Shown here: piece by piece, positions 18,269 to 27,464 of the stretch
How the letters are laid out: each line of letters opens with the position of its first letter
How positions within the stretch are numbered: the stretch's first letter is position 1
Assembly (NCBI RefSeq): GCF_023715505.1
Contig: NZ_JAMBOH010000003.1
Span: 124,001-188,000, forward strand
Origin: Neobacillus cucumis
GTDB taxonomy: Bacteria > Bacillota > Bacilli > Bacillales_B > DSM-18226
DNA: 64,000 nt
Direction of reading: 5' to 3'
Position numbers and translations under genes: made by a program
The notes under the pieces: model-generated
What the model saw: only the letters and a program-made list of their open reading frames with translations
Told to the model about the DNA's origin: nothing
The model's database searches: none

Positions 18269-19198
18269 CTAATAAACCGTCTCTTTGAAAAAGAATCCTG
18301 TATCTAACGGACGATTGGCTGGTTGAATTTCTTCGATTGCTTCTAACAGCTCGGCCTTTTTGTCATCATACGTATCTGGATCTTGGGCACATAAATCGAT
18401 AGCTTCACGGTAGGCTTTAGTAACAGCTAAAATATATTCTGGGCTTTTTAAAATCCCATCAATTTTAAACGAGTCGACACCGGCCTCCATCATTTCTTGG
18501 AGCTCATCAATGATACAAATATCATTTGGGCTCATAATATGGGTTCCATTTTCATCTTCAAAGATTGGATATTTATTACCGCGTTCTTTATCATGCAAAA
18601 ACATATTTTCATCCATTTTGCGGTTTTCAACTTCCATAACCTTGCCCTGATATTCATAATAATTTCCAAGCAGGGAACGTTTAGATTGGAACATGCAGCT
18701 CATACCATGAACCTGTACTTCAATTTCCACTTCTGCATTCTCTTTTATCTCAACAATGGCATCCATGTTAATCTCGCGGGCTAGAACCGAACGTTTCGCA
18801 CCCTTTGAGCCCCAATAATTACAGGTAAACCAGTTAGTCCCGGTTGTTTCTGTATTCCAATGAAGCTTTATCTCAGGAGCCACTTCTCTTGCCGTCATTA
18901 AAACTGCTGGGTCTCCGAAAATAATCGCATCTGCATTTGCTTCATTTGCAAATTGAATATAGTCACCAAGCTCTTCAATTTTTTCATTATGAAAAATTGC
19001 ATTCATTGCCAAATAGACTTTTTTGCCCTTACTATGCGCTATTTCAATTGCCTTCCGGACATTTTCACGGTTGAATTCACCTGCAAGCCGAAGACCATAG
19101 CGCTGTTCCCCCACTACAAACGCATCTGCACCTGCTTCTGCTAATGGCAAAATATCATCAACAGTTAATGGAGTAACAAGCAATTCTGGTTTTTTCAT
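18269..19198 (-). CDS. trhP1: tRNA 5-hydroxyuridine formation protein TrhP1 (U32 peptidase family)
   Basis: 309 aa from the ATG at 19198 (MKKPELLVTPL), with SD GAGGTG; this length equals B. subtilis YrrN. It is a shorter paralogue of trhP2, with the VQVHGMSCMFQSKRSLLGNY signature and DSFKIDGILKSPEYI segment, but without the C-terminal extension and most of the cysteines of TrhP2. It starts 5 nt after the trmR stop. The two proteins probably form a complex that hydroxylates U34 of tRNA. Confidence 0.92.
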   Translation of the reverse strand: MKKPELLVTPLTVDDILPLAEAGADAFVVGEQRYGLRLAGEFNRENVRKAIEIAHSKGKKVYLAMNAIFHNEKIEELGDYIQFANEANADAIIFGDPAVLMTAREVAPEIKLHWNTETTGTNWFTCNYWGSKGAKRSVLAREINMDAIVEIKENAEVEIEVQVHGMSCMFQSKRSLLGNYYEYQGKVMEVENRKMDENMFLHDKERGNKYPIFEDENGTHIMSPNDICIIDELQEMMEAGVDSFKIDGILKSPEYILAVTKAYREAIDLCAQDPDTYDDKKAELLEAIEEIQPANRPLDTGFFFKETVY

Positions 19199-19203
19199 TC
19201 CTC

Positions 19204-19848
19204 TCACCTCTTCTTTGTGCTAATAGCAATTCCGTCACCAACTGGTAATATAACAGAATCATACTCAGGGTGATTCATCAACCACTGATTAAATTCATCT
19301 ATTTTTTTGACAAGATTACGGATTCTTTTTGATTCAATCTCCGCTTCTGCAACAAGGCCTTTGAACAAGACATTATCTGTAATAACCATCCCTTCAGCTT
19401 TAAGATACGTTGCATAAAGCTCAAAGAACTTTTTATACTGGCCTTTAGCTGCATCAATAAAAATGGCATCGAAAGGGCCATGGCTGCGAACAGCGTCCTC
19501 CACAAGAAGGGCATCTCCCTCAATTAAGGTGATTTGTTCAGCCCTGCCGGATCGCTGGATATATTCTTTTGCTGTTTGAATTCTCTCGATGTCCCGTTCA
19601 ATCGTGACAATTTTTGCCTCAGGTAGGGCTGCAGCCATTCGTAATGCCGAATAACCAATCGCTGTACCGACCTCAAGAATTCTACTTGAGCGGTGGATTC
19701 TCAATAATTGCAGCATGGTTTCAATTCCGGCCAGTTCCATGATCGGAACATGATGTTCACTTGCATAATTCTCCATTTCGCTAAACAAGGGGTTCCTGTC
19801 AGGAAATAGACTCTCAATATAAGAATGCAGCTTCTCATTATTTAACAA
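19204..19848 (-). CDS. trmR: tRNA 5-hydroxyuridine methyltransferase TrmR
   Basis: 214 aa, TTG start at 19848 with SD GAGGTGA 7 nt upstream. SAM-binding motifs are ILEVGTAIGYSALRMA (residues about 59-74) and the IEGDALL and DAIFIDAAKG segments. It matches the O-methyltransferase family to which B. subtilis YrrM (TrmR) belongs, which converts ho5U34 to mo5U34. It leads the trmR-trhP1-trhP2-udk operon. The SD lies inside a stable hairpin (19849-19886), and a structured RNA lies further upstream. Confidence 0.92.
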   Translation of the reverse strand: MLNNEKLHSYIESLFPDRNPLFSEMENYASEHHVPIMELAGIETMLQLLRIHRSSRILEVGTAIGYSALRMAAALPEAKIVTIERDIERIQTAKEYIQRSGRAEQITLIEGDALLVEDAVRSHGPFDAIFIDAAKGQYKKFFELYATYLKAEGMVITDNVLFKGLVAEAEIESKRIRNLVKKIDEFNQWLMNHPEYDSVILPVGDGIAISTKKR

Positions 19849-19886
19849 GCTGCCGTCACCTCTATCCTCATAAGATAGCCGGCAGC
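19849..19886 (-). promoter_or_regulatory. SD-sequestering hairpin before trmR
   Basis: Minus strand GCTGCCG (19886-19880) pairs with CGGCAGC (19855-19849) and an inner stem CTATC/GATAG closes it further. The trmR SD GAGGTGA is inside the structure and the TTG start is the next codon. Confidence 0.55.
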
Positions 19887-19961
19887 GCGGGACGCTAATA
19901 TCCGGACCATTCTTAAAATCAAATGCTTTTAGTATTTGCCAAAGATGTATTCTTTAGACAT

Positions 19962-20068
19962 GAAAAAATAGCGCTCACAGATGCGGATAACCAGACAAGC
20001 TGAAAAGCTTGTGTGCTCTTGGGGCAGTTACTGCCTCCAATTCCTTTAACTGTGGGTTACGCTATAGA
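19962..20068 (-). ncRNA. Candidate structured leader or small RNA upstream of trmR
   Basis: About 105 nt on the minus strand. A long-range stem joins ATAGCG (20065-20060) plus CACAG (20054-20050) with CTGTG (19980-19976) plus CGCTAT (19973-19968), followed directly by a TTTTTT run (19967-19962). Inside are two hairpins: TTGG.GGCAG-TAA-CTGCC.CCAA (20040-20019) and ACAAGC-TTTTCA-GCTTGT (20012-19995). It lies between the mltG terminator and trmR. I cannot match it to a known riboswitch class. Confidence 0.45.
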
Positions 20069-20101
20069 TTACTTATTAAAACACCTGAGTTATTTTACCA
20101 T

Positions 20102-20131
20102 AAAAAAAAGGGGAATGCTAATCTTTCCCCC
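20102..20131 (-). terminator. Terminator of mltG
   Basis: GGGGAAAGATTAGCATTCCCC (20130-20110) followed by TTTTTTTT on the minus strand. Confidence 0.85.
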
Positions 20132-20140
20132 AAGTTATAT

Positions 20141-21277
20141 TTATTTTTCATTGGAAATATACTCAGACTTTTTTTGATTATGCTCAGCTAATGTTTTTGT
20201 AAAAATAACATCGCCATTTGCTGTTGCTAGGAAATAGTAATAATCGGTTTGGTTCGGATCAAGTGCTGCTTCAATCGAAACCCTGCCGGAATTGGCAATT
20301 GGCCCCGGCGGCAATCCCGTATTTTTATAGGTGTTATATGGAGAATTAACCTCTAAATCCTTATAAAAAACTTTTTCTTTGTGTTTTCCTTGCGCATATA
20401 ACACGGTAGGATCTGTTTGGAGCGGCATTCCTGATTTCAGCCGATTGTAAAATACACTGGCAATTGTTTTCCGGTCAGCCTTACCGGTTGCTTCCTCCTC
20501 AACAAGAGAGGCCATCGTTAATAATTGATGGATGGATAACTTTTTTTCTTTACTTTTTTCCGTGTAATCAGATAATACTGTTCTTGTTTTATCAAGCATG
20601 GCTGTAACTATTTCTTCAACGGAAGGATTTGGCTTAAAAAATGGATACGTTGCCGGATATAAATACCCTTCGAGCGGATACTTTACAGTAGAATGCAAGA
20701 TTTCATCTGTTAAGATATCAGGATATTTGATCATAAGCGATTTGATATATTGTTTATCATTTAGTTTGTTAAATACATCAGCTTCATTTTGATGAGTAGC
20801 TTTTGCAATAATCGCGGCAATTTCCTTCAGCTGTTTACCTTCAGGAATCGTGATTTTAAAGGTAGCTTCCGCCAAAACTTTTCCTGTTTTCAAACGGCTG
20901 ACAATTTCAGGAACATCCATTGATGGGCTTAGCTGATATTTTCCCGCCATAAAGCCGCCTTCATTTTTAAGCTTCACATAGTACTTAAAAACCTTTGCAT
21001 TTTTAATCATTCCATTTTTCTCTAACCTCTCACCAATCCCTGTCACAGAAGATCCGATTGGAATATCTACTGTTTTATACATCTTACTATTTGCATCAAT
21101 AGGCTTTAGGGCAGACTGAATGTAGAGGTAACCTCCACCGCCAATTAAAACTATGAATAATAGCAGGAATAAAGCTATAAATAAAACAATTTTGCGGACA
21201 ATTTTCGCTTCATAATGTTGTTCTAGCATTTTTTGTCGAATGACATCTTGTTTATTGCCTTTTTCTTTTTTTGTCAT
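20141..21277 (-). CDS. mltG: Endolytic murein transglycosylase MltG
   Basis: 378 aa from the ATG of MTKKEKGNKQD with SD AAGGGGGAA; the eight-residue upstream extension lacks an SD. A cytoplasmic basic start and one membrane helix (about residues 38-60) precede the YceG domain. The catalytic glutamate is in MASLVEEEATGKADRKTIA, followed by VFYNRLKSGMPLQTDPTV and the NTYKNTGLPPGPIANSG block, all hallmarks of MltG. It cuts nascent glycan strands near the elongation machinery. It matches B. subtilis YrrL in position. Confidence 0.95.
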   Translation of the reverse strand: MTKKEKGNKQDVIRQKMLEQHYEAKIVRKIVLFIALFLLLFIVLIGGGGYLYIQSALKPIDANSKMYKTVDIPIGSSVTGIGERLEKNGMIKNAKVFKYYVKLKNEGGFMAGKYQLSPSMDVPEIVSRLKTGKVLAEATFKITIPEGKQLKEIAAIIAKATHQNEADVFNKLNDKQYIKSLMIKYPDILTDEILHSTVKYPLEGYLYPATYPFFKPNPSVEEIVTAMLDKTRTVLSDYTEKSKEKKLSIHQLLTMASLVEEEATGKADRKTIASVFYNRLKSGMPLQTDPTVLYAQGKHKEKVFYKDLEVNSPYNTYKNTGLPPGPIANSGRVSIEAALDPNQTDYYYFLATANGDVIFTKTLAEHNQKKSEYISNEK

Positions 21278-21404
21278 TCTGTTCCCCCTTCCCAAGACCA
21301 ATGGTATTCTACTATTTAATAAATTATCTTAAAATAGATATCCATAATATTTCAGCATATAGTATGAAAAATGTCAATTTATCAATAAATATGTCATAAG
21401 AAAA

Positions 21405-21552
21405 AGCGTAAGCGCCTTGGTCAGCGGCGTATGGACTGGAGAACTCCAACTGAGATAAAGGAAAACACGAAGAGCGTAAGCGATTCGATGTTGACTTATC
21501 GTAGGGCGGAGTTCGAAGGACACTAGCCACTAGGGCGCTGGAGCTGGACCAT
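21405..21552. repeat. AGCGCC-type intergenic repeat, long copy (family C)
   Basis: The 342-bp gap between yrzB and mltG holds a GC-rich element starting AAGCGTAAGCGCCTTGG and ending TAGGGCGCTGGAGCTGGACC, with the ends roughly inverted. It also has an internal AGCGTAAGCG copy (21473-21482). Shorter relatives occur at 54842-54898 and 48902-48942. No ORF is present. Confidence 0.75.
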
Positions 21553-21583
21553 TTTCAACGTCAAAGCTCCCTTATCAAACATT

Positions 21584-21614
21584 AAAAAAACCGGCTAAAT
21601 TAGCAGCCGGTTTT
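21584..21614 (-). terminator. Terminator of the alaS-reoM-ruvX-yrzB operon
   Basis: CCGGCT - AATTTAGC-like loop - AGCCGG hairpin (21591-21610) followed by TTTTTTT on the minus strand, just after yrzB. Confidence 0.85.
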
Positions 21615-21619
21615 AAAAC

Positions 21620-21919
21620 TTATTCTTCTTGTTCCTCGTTAAAGGTATTAAATACTTCTTCTACCATATCCCACTCTTCGTCCGTTTCGATTTCCATTAA
21701 CTCTCCGAAACCACCGTCTTCAGTTGGAATATAAGCATAGGTGAGGATATCAATTTCCTCTTCCTCATTTTCATTTGCACCTACTGGGTAAAAGAATACA
21801 TAGGATTTTTCAAACTCGTCAGAGTCAAATGTGAAAAGTATTTCAAATAATTGTTCATCACCATTTTCATCAACAAGTGTAATGTAACGATCTTCTTCCT
21901 GATTATGTTCGTGTGCCAT
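21620..21919 (-). CDS. yrzB: DUF1292 family protein YrzB
   Basis: 99 aa, strongly acidic, beginning [23 protein letters not shown]. The DUF1292 pattern (LVDE.G.E..F..LFTF..DE..K.Y....P) is evident over the first 60 residues. It ends the reoM-ruvX-yrzB group with a 12-bp gap from ruvX and a terminator behind it. No function is established. Confidence 0.9.
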   Translation of the reverse strand: MAHEHNQEEDRYITLVDENGDEQLFEILFTFDSDEFEKSYVFFYPVGANENEEEEIDILTYAYIPTEDGGFGELMEIETDEEWDMVEEVFNTFNEEQEE

Positions 21920-21931
21920 TTTTTCACCTCA

Positions 21932-22348
21932 TTAATTTTTGCTATCAAGATAACCTTGGAGAATCATAACTGCTGCCATTTTATCAATAACCTTCTTGCG
22001 CTTTTTGCGGCTGACATCTGCCTCAAGCAAGACACGTTCAGCAGCCATTGTTGTTAACCGCTCGTCCCACAAAACGGTTGGAACAGAAAATCTGCTCTCA
22101 ATCTCGGCTGCATATTGCTTACTTGCCTCCCCGCGTGGTCCAATCGTCCCGTTCATATTTTTAGGTAATCCAATAACGACTGTATCGACTTGATACTCCT
22201 TTATTAATTGCCCAATTTCCTCAAAACCAAACTGTTTTTTTTCTTCATTGATTTTTAGGGTCTTCAAGCCCTGGGCCGTCCAGCCGAGCTCATCACTCAA
22301 GGCAATGCCGACGGTTTTTGAGCCTACATCTAATCCCATTGCGCGCAT
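21932..22348 (-). CDS. ruvX: Putative Holliday junction resolvase RuvX/YqgF
   Basis: 138 aa RNase H-fold protein. The first motif [15 protein letters not shown] carries the catalytic aspartate (residue about 6), [12 protein letters not shown] is the second, and [14 protein letters not shown] plus [12 protein letters not shown] supply the later acidic residues. Family members act in 16S rRNA 5'-end maturation and may process branched DNA. It starts 3 bp after reoM. Confidence 0.93.
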   Translation of the reverse strand: MRAMGLDVGSKTVGIALSDELGWTAQGLKTLKINEEKKQFGFEEIGQLIKEYQVDTVVIGLPKNMNGTIGPRGEASKQYAAEIESRFSVPTVLWDERLTTMAAERVLLEADVSRKKRKKVIDKMAAVMILQGYLDSKN

Positions 22349-22351
22349 TCA

Positions 22352-22618
22352 TTAACCCTCTCGTTGTTGTTTTAGATAGAATTTTACCAATTCCTCAATA
22401 ATTTCATCCCGTTCCAGCTTACGTATAATGTTACGAGCGTCACGATGACGTGGAATATAGGCAGGGTCTCCTGATAGTAAATATCCAACTATTTGGTTGA
22501 TTGGATTATACCCTTTTTCCTGTAAGGCCTCATAGACTTGCAAAAGAACATCATTTACGTCGTGTTCAAACGGCTCTTCTGGAAAATTAAACCGCATCGT
22601 TTTATCAAATGAGCTCAT
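22352..22618 (-). CDS. reoM: IreB family regulatory phosphoprotein ReoM
   Basis: 88 aa from the ATG at 22618, 6-7 nt after SD GAGGTG; an ATG at 22627 is too close to that SD. The start [12 protein letters not shown] contains Thr7, the residue phosphorylated by the PASTA kinase PrkC in homologues. ReoM controls degradation of MurA by ClpCP and so peptidoglycan synthesis in Firmicutes. The length equals B. subtilis YrzL. It lies between alaS and ruvX. Confidence 0.93.
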   Translation of the reverse strand: MSSFDKTMRFNFPEEPFEHDVNDVLLQVYEALQEKGYNPINQIVGYLLSGDPAYIPRHRDARNIIRKLERDEIIEELVKFYLKQQREG

Positions 22619-22726
22619 TTCATGCACCTCGCTTATTATTTGACGAGTATTGTCTAGCTGCAGTGTTATGGACTGCAGCTTTTCTAGTGGTAGTTTATTT
22701 ACATTTTACACTACTTTGTCCCATTA

Positions 22727-25363
22727 TCAAATGGATTTCACCCATTCATTAACGAATTGAAGTGCTGCATCCAATTTTTCTGGATCTTTTCCGCCGGCTT
22801 GCGCCATATCCGGACGGCCGCCGCCGCCGCCGCCGCATCGGGAAGCAACCTCTTTAATCAATTTACCAGCATGATAGCCTCTTTCGATTAAGTCCTTTGT
22901 AACTGCCGCAATCAGATTTACTTTTCCATCATGCGCGCTGCCAAGGACAATCACAGCTGATCCAAGCTTTTGTTTCAAATCATCGGCCATATTCCGAAGG
23001 TTATTCATATCAGCAGCTTGGACTTTTGCAGATAAAACCGTTACTCCCTCAATTTCTTTTGCATTTGAAACAAGGTTGCCAGCTTCAATATTTCCAAGCT
23101 TTGCAGCTAGTGATTCATTTTCACGCTGAAGCTGCTTAATTTCAGTCATCAGACCCTCAATCCGGCTGCCAATATCTTTTGGATTGGTTTTTAATTTATC
23201 AGCTGCATCCTTTAATAAACCAACCTGCTCATTTAATAATTTATAAGCTGATTCACCTGTTACAGCTTCAATTCTTCTAGTCCCGGCACCAATTCCGCTC
23301 TCTGAAACAATTTTAAACAGACCAATGACAGAGGTATTCGGTACATGACATCCACCGCAAAGTTCTAAGCTGTAATCTCCAACTCTAACGACGCGGACAA
23401 TGTCGCCATATTTCTCACCAAACAGTGCCATTGCTCCCAATGCTTTTGCTTCAGCAATTGGCTTTAAGCTAATATTTACTTCAATATTGCGCCAAATCTT
23501 TTCGTTAACGATTCGTTCAACTTGTTCCAACTCTTCCGGCTGTATTTGACCAAAGTGGGAAAAGTCAAAACGGAGACGATCAGGTTCAACGAGTGAGCCT
23601 GCCTGGTTAACATGCTCCCCAAGCACATCTTTTAAGGCACGATGAAGCAGATGTGTTGCCGTATGGTTTTTAATAATTTTGACCCGATTTTCAGCGTCAA
23701 CCGCAGCGGTAACCTGTTGATTAGTTTTCAAACTGCCGCTCTCTACAATTACCTTGTGAAGGTTTTGACCATTTGGTGCTTTTTGAACATCCTTAACCAA
23801 AGCGGTCACCCTATCACCATTAAGGAAGCCCCGGTCAGCTATCTGACCTCCGCTTTCTGCATAGAAAGGAGTGTTGTCAAGGAGAACCTGAACTTCTTCA
23901 CCCATTCCAGCCTGTTCAATAAGTTCACCGTCTTTAATAATGGCGATTACGGAAGATTGAGTGTTTAGTTCGTCATAACCGACGAATTTACTTTCAAGTT
24001 TAACGTCCCTGAGGACACCGCCTTGAACCTGCATGGAATCGACATCCTGACGGGCTGCCCGGGCACGTTCACGCTGCTGCTCCATTTCAGTCTCAAATCC
24101 ATCATGATCAACCTTCATGCCTTCTTCTTCTGCATACTCTTCTGTTAATTCAACAGGGAAACCGTATGTGTCATAGAGGCGGAAAATATCAGCTCCGGAG
24201 ATTGTATCGCTGCCCTTTTCTTTTTCCTTGCTGATTACACTAGCTAAAATCGTTAATCCTTCATGAAGGGTTTCGTGGAAACGCTCTTCCTCATTTTTGA
24301 TAACCTTTTGAATAAATTCTGTTTTATCCTTTACTTCCGGATAATAGTCCTGCATAATCTCGCCAACTACCGGTACAAGTTCAAACATAAATGGACGATT
24401 AATATTGATTTGCTTTGCGTAGCGAACGGCACGGCGCAGTAAACGACGCAGCACATAGCCGCGGCCTTCATTTGATGGCAGGGCTCCATCACCAACAGCA
24501 AAGGCAACCGTACGGATATGGTCAGCAATGACTTTGAAAGCAACGTCTTGTTCTTTGTCTATGCCATAGCTTACGCCAGAGATTTCTTCTGTTGAGCGGA
24601 TAATTGGGATAAATAAGTCAGTATCAAAGTTGGTAGGAACATTTTGCACAACGGACGCCATCCGCTCGAGCCCCATCCCTGTATCAATGTTTTTCTTTGG
24701 CAGTGGTGTATATGTACCATCCGGATTATGGTTAAATTGTGAAAATACAAGATTCCAAACCTCAAGGTAGCGTTCGTTCTCACCGCCAGGATATAATTCA
24801 GGGTCACTAGGGTCATCGCCATACTCTGGGCCACGGTCATAAAAAATTTCGGTATTAGGTCCACTTGGTCCTTCCCCGATGTCCCAGAAATTCCCTTCCA
24901 AACGGATAATTCGTTCCTCAGGTATTCCAATCTTTTTATTCCAAATGTCATAAGCTTCATGATCTTCTGGGTGGACCGTAACACTTAGCAGTTCTGGGTC
25001 AAAGCCAATCCACTTATCCGAAGTTAAAAACTCCCAAGCCCACACGATTGCTTCATCCTTGAAATAATCTCCGATGGAGAAGTTACCTAGCATTTCAAAG
25101 AATGTATGGTGGCGGGCTGTTTTTCCGACATTTTCGATATCGTTTGTACGAATAGACTTTTGCGCATTCGTAATCCTTGGATTTTCTGGAACCACACGAC
25201 CATCAAAATATTTCTTTAGGGTTGCAACTCCACTGTTAATCCACAATAATGATGGGTCATCATGCGGGACAAGTGAGGCACTTGGTTCAATGTTGTGTCC
25301 TTTTTCTTCATTAAAAAATTGCAGAAACATGGAACGAATTTGAGCTCCTGTTAATTTTTTCAT
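22727..25363 (-). CDS. alaS: Alanyl-tRNA synthetase
   Basis: 878 aa class II synthetase. Visible elements are the N-terminal [13 protein letters not shown] core, the editing-domain [11 protein letters not shown] zinc motif (about residue 567) with the partner [11 protein letters not shown] (about 667), and the C-terminal [25 protein letters not shown] precedes the ATG. A T-box leader with a consensus promoter lies upstream, and a MITE-like repeat separates the leader from the SD. It heads the alaS-reoM-ruvX-yrzB group, with a 108-bp gap before reoM. Confidence 0.97.
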   Translation of the reverse strand: MKKLTGAQIRSMFLQFFNEEKGHNIEPSASLVPHDDPSLLWINSGVATLKKYFDGRVVPENPRITNAQKSIRTNDIENVGKTARHHTFFEMLGNFSIGDYFKDEAIVWAWEFLTSDKWIGFDPELLSVTVHPEDHEAYDIWNKKIGIPEERIIRLEGNFWDIGEGPSGPNTEIFYDRGPEYGDDPSDPELYPGGENERYLEVWNLVFSQFNHNPDGTYTPLPKKNIDTGMGLERMASVVQNVPTNFDTDLFIPIIRSTEEISGVSYGIDKEQDVAFKVIADHIRTVAFAVGDGALPSNEGRGYVLRRLLRRAVRYAKQININRPFMFELVPVVGEIMQDYYPEVKDKTEFIQKVIKNEEERFHETLHEGLTILASVISKEKEKGSDTISGADIFRLYDTYGFPVELTEEYAEEEGMKVDHDGFETEMEQQRERARAARQDVDSMQVQGGVLRDVKLESKFVGYDELNTQSSVIAIIKDGELIEQAGMGEEVQVLLDNTPFYAESGGQIADRGFLNGDRVTALVKDVQKAPNGQNLHKVIVESGSLKTNQQVTAAVDAENRVKIIKNHTATHLLHRALKDVLGEHVNQAGSLVEPDRLRFDFSHFGQIQPEELEQVERIVNEKIWRNIEVNISLKPIAEAKALGAMALFGEKYGDIVRVVRVGDYSLELCGGCHVPNTSVIGLFKIVSESGIGAGTRRIEAVTGESAYKLLNEQVGLLKDAADKLKTNPKDIGSRIEGLMTEIKQLQRENESLAAKLGNIEAGNLVSNAKEIEGVTVLSAKVQAADMNNLRNMADDLKQKLGSAVIVLGSAHDGKVNLIAAVTKDLIERGYHAGKLIKEVASRCGGGGGGRPDMAQAGGKDPEKLDAALQFVNEWVKSI

Positions 25364-25389
25364 TTTTTATAAACCTCCTTAATTTTAAA

Positions 25390-25608
25390 GGCTCTGTTAA
25401 ATTTGGTTGTTGATTTCCGCTCCAGGCGCTCAGCAAACCCGCGGGCGTGCCGGGGAGCCTCCTCGGCCCCGTACTCCCGCAGGACATTGATTTTACATCC
25501 TGGAAGCCGCCCACGCACGAAGGAAATGCGTTAGCATTTTCGAGGAGCCGAGCGCCTTCTGCTCCAATCAACAAAGTATAAAAAACAACAATGTCGTCTA
25601 ACAGATCC
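25390..25608. repeat. GC-rich MITE-like element in the alaS 5' UTR (family B, copy 1)
   Basis: Bounded by imperfect inverted repeats GGCTCTGTTA (25390-25399) and TAACAGATCC (25599-25608). Inside, TTGATTTCCGCTCC and GCTCCAATCAA mark an inner inverted pair, and blocks such as GGGGAGCCTCCTCGG and CCCGTACTCCCGCAGG are shared with copy 2 at 51344-51525. No transposase is encoded. Confidence 0.8.
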
Positions 25609-25624
25609 ATTTTAAAAATGCATA

Positions 25625-25860
25625 CAAAAAAGCCCTCATCCCAAAACAGGGACGAGAGCTTATCTCGCGGTACCACCCTGATTATGAATACAAAATTCTG
25701 TATCCATCTCTCAAAATCTGCCTTAACGCGGCAGTGACGGCAGTGATTAGCTGCACTCCAGATTAGCTTTCTGTTATCCTTCATCTAGAGCTTCTTTCAG
25801 CCTGGGAAGCTCCTCTCTTTTACGCTAAGCGTTACAGATGGACTACAACATACTCAATCC
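25625..25860 (-). promoter_or_regulatory. T-box leader of alaS
   Basis: The T-box sequence AGGGTGGTACCGCG (25678-25665) is followed by the terminator GCTCTCGTCCC-TGTTT-GGGATGAGGGC and a TTTTTT run (to about 25626). Upstream sequence to about 25860 holds the Stem I region. The downstream alaS gene means uncharged tRNA-Ala should be the ligand; I could not fix the specifier codon with certainty. Confidence 0.9.
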
Positions 25861-25894
25861 TTCTACATTTTCAAACAATTATTCTATATCACGA

Positions 25895-25923
25895 ATTATA
25901 GACACCAACAAAACGTTTGTCAA
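25895..25923 (-). promoter_or_regulatory. Consensus sigma-A promoter of the alaS T-box transcript
   Basis: Minus strand TTGACA (25923-25918), 17-bp spacer, TATAAT (25900-25895). All twelve bases match consensus. It overlaps the 3' end of the preceding gene by a few bases. Confidence 0.8.
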
Positions 25924-26984
25924 TTTGATTCCTTCATTAAGTGGTTTTTTGCATGGATAATGCCCACTTTGAGGATAGCAAGGATTGGAACGGCGAGGAT
26001 TAACCCTAAAATCCCGCCAACTTCACCACCAGTGGTTAAGGCCGCCATAATTAACAAAGGGTGCATATGTAAACTTTTCCCAACAATATAAGGTGATAAA
26101 ATATTCCCCTCAAGAAACTGTAATCCAAAGACAATGACAATCGTAATAATAACCAATTTCATCGAGATGGTGGCAGCAATAATAACTGCGGGGACAGCCC
26201 CGATAATTGGACCAAAATAAGGTATTACATTGGTGGCACCGACAATCATTCCTAAAAGCAGCGGATAATTTAGATGAAAGAGCCAAAATAACAGCGAAGA
26301 AATACTGCCAATAATAACACAAACGAGCAGCTGCCCTCTAATGTAACCCCCAAGTGAATGGTCTACATCCTTAAGAAACAACGAGCCTTTCTTGCGCCAT
26401 CTTTTGGGTGTTAAATACCAAACAGTCCTTTTTAATAGCGGATAATCTTTTAGCATATAGAAGGTAATAAACGGAATAATCATCATCAGTAAGGCAGAAT
26501 TCAGAATGTTAACAAGAATGTTGACAATAATCGTTAATAGAGAATTGAGCTTGTTTTCAATTGCATCGATTCCCTCATCAACCCTTGCTTGCAGACCATC
26601 TGGCCATTCCCTTGTATGTTTCTGCAGCAATGAAATCCAGTCCCGATACTGCTCAGCAAAGATGGGAGCACTTTCAGATAAATCTTTTATTTGGTCAATG
26701 ACGACTGGTATTCCTTTATATAATGAAAAGCCGATACCACCAAAAAAAATAAAATAAATGAGGATAATAGCAAGACCACGATGCAGTCCTTTTTCATGCA
26801 ATTTCTCTACAATCGGGTGCAGTAAATAAGTAATAAAACCAGCAATAATGAAAGGAAAAATGATCGTTCCAATTATTTTAACAATCGGCATCCATAGTGA
26901 ACTAATCTTTAAAAAAATGAAGATTGCGATTAATAAAAGGAGCAAGAACCCAATTCGATAATACCATTTTACACGAATATCCAC
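25920..26984 (-). CDS. yrrI: AI-2E family transporter (YrrI)
   Basis: 354 aa integral membrane protein with about seven or eight helices. The family signature is visible as a long amphipathic middle region followed by FITFYMLKDYP and the NVIPYFGPIIGAVPA loop (about residue 250), then EGNILSPYIVGKSLHMHP near the end. Family members include the AI-2 exporter TqsA and Na+/H+ antiporters, so the substrate cannot be assigned. Its stop codon region overlaps the alaS promoter. Confidence 0.9.
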   Translation of the reverse strand: MDIRVKWYYRIGFLLLLLIAIFIFLKISSLWMPIVKIIGTIIFPFIIAGFITYLLHPIVEKLHEKGLHRGLAIILIYFIFFGGIGFSLYKGIPVVIDQIKDLSESAPIFAEQYRDWISLLQKHTREWPDGLQARVDEGIDAIENKLNSLLTIIVNILVNILNSALLMMIIPFITFYMLKDYPLLKRTVWYLTPKRWRKKGSLFLKDVDHSLGGYIRGQLLVCVIIGSISSLLFWLFHLNYPLLLGMIVGATNVIPYFGPIIGAVPAVIIAATISMKLVIITIVIVFGLQFLEGNILSPYIVGKSLHMHPLLIMAALTTGGEVGGILGLILAVPILAILKVGIIHAKNHLMKESN

Positions 26985-27048
26985 ATCAAGGACCTCCTTC
27001 GATTAGTTTTGGAGACTGATGGTGGAAATATACAGGTTATGCTAAAAT

Positions 27049-27071
27049 CCCCCTCAAGGACCTTGAGGGGG
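27049..27071 (-). terminator. Palindromic terminator after yrzQ
   Basis: CCCCCTCAAGG-x-CCTTGAGGGGG, a perfect 11-bp stem just after the yrzQ stop. The following T-stretch on the minus strand is short (ATTTTAG), so it may terminate imperfectly. Confidence 0.55.
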
Positions 27072-27077
27072 AATAAC

Positions 27078-27212
27078 CTAAAATATCGCGCGCTTTACCT
27101 TTTTTTGAATCTTTTTCATATTGCGGGCTGACATCATATTATTTCTTTGGGCTATATTGTACGCTGCCATCCCTGCACCAAAAGCAACCATTGTCGTCAT
27201 CATTTTATTCAT
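27078..27212 (-). CDS. yrzQ: DUF3918 family small protein YrzQ
   Basis: 44 aa from the ATG of MNKMMTTMVAFGAGMAAYN with SD GAGGTGAG; the ORF extends upstream only without an SD. One Ala/Gly-rich hydrophobic helix is followed by a strongly basic tail (MKKIQKKVKRAIF). This is the DUF3918 pattern of Bacillus proteins. It sits between yrrI and a zinc-ribbon gene. Function unknown. Confidence 0.75.
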   Translation of the reverse strand: MNKMMTTMVAFGAGMAAYNIAQRNNMMSARNMKKIQKKVKRAIF

Positions 27213-27261
27213 TCGTCTCACCTCTTTAACAGATTGGCCAGACTTCCGAGGTCCCTCGGTT

Positions 27262-27453
27262 TTAAATCGTATAACGACGTTCTTCTTCTTCAAACAAATC
27301 ATCCAACGAACTTAATGACCCGTCTTCTTCGACCTGATGGGTATTGATGATACCTTTGTTTACAGAGAGTTCGATAAAACAGTTCCAGCAATAATACTGG
27401 TTAATACCAATTTTGCCAATATCTTTGCTCTGACAATTGGGACACTTAAACAT
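27262..27453 (-). CDS. Small zinc-ribbon protein (YrzR-like)
   Basis: 63 aa from the ATG of MFKCPNCQSKDIGKIG, 7 nt after SD GAGGTG. Two CxxC pairs (CPNC at residues 4-7 and CWNC at about 25-28) form a zinc ribbon; the C-terminus is acidic (SLDDLFEEEERRY). Such genes lie next to yrrD in bacilli. The frame overlaps the yrrD stop region only beyond this start. Function unknown. Confidence 0.75.
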   Translation of the reverse strand: MFKCPNCQSKDIGKIGINQYYCWNCFIELSVNKGIINTHQVEEDGSLSSLDDLFEEEERRYTI

Positions 27454-27464
27454 GAAAAGACACC

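Noticed and set aside
22659..22681. GCTGCAG...CTGCAGC hairpin between reoM and alaS
   Set aside because: Looks like a terminator on the + strand only, where there is no gene; on the minus strand no T-run follows.
25311..25784. 157-aa minus ORF spanning the alaS T-box and repeat
   Set aside because: Runs through a T-box leader and a MITE-like element; no protein-like features.
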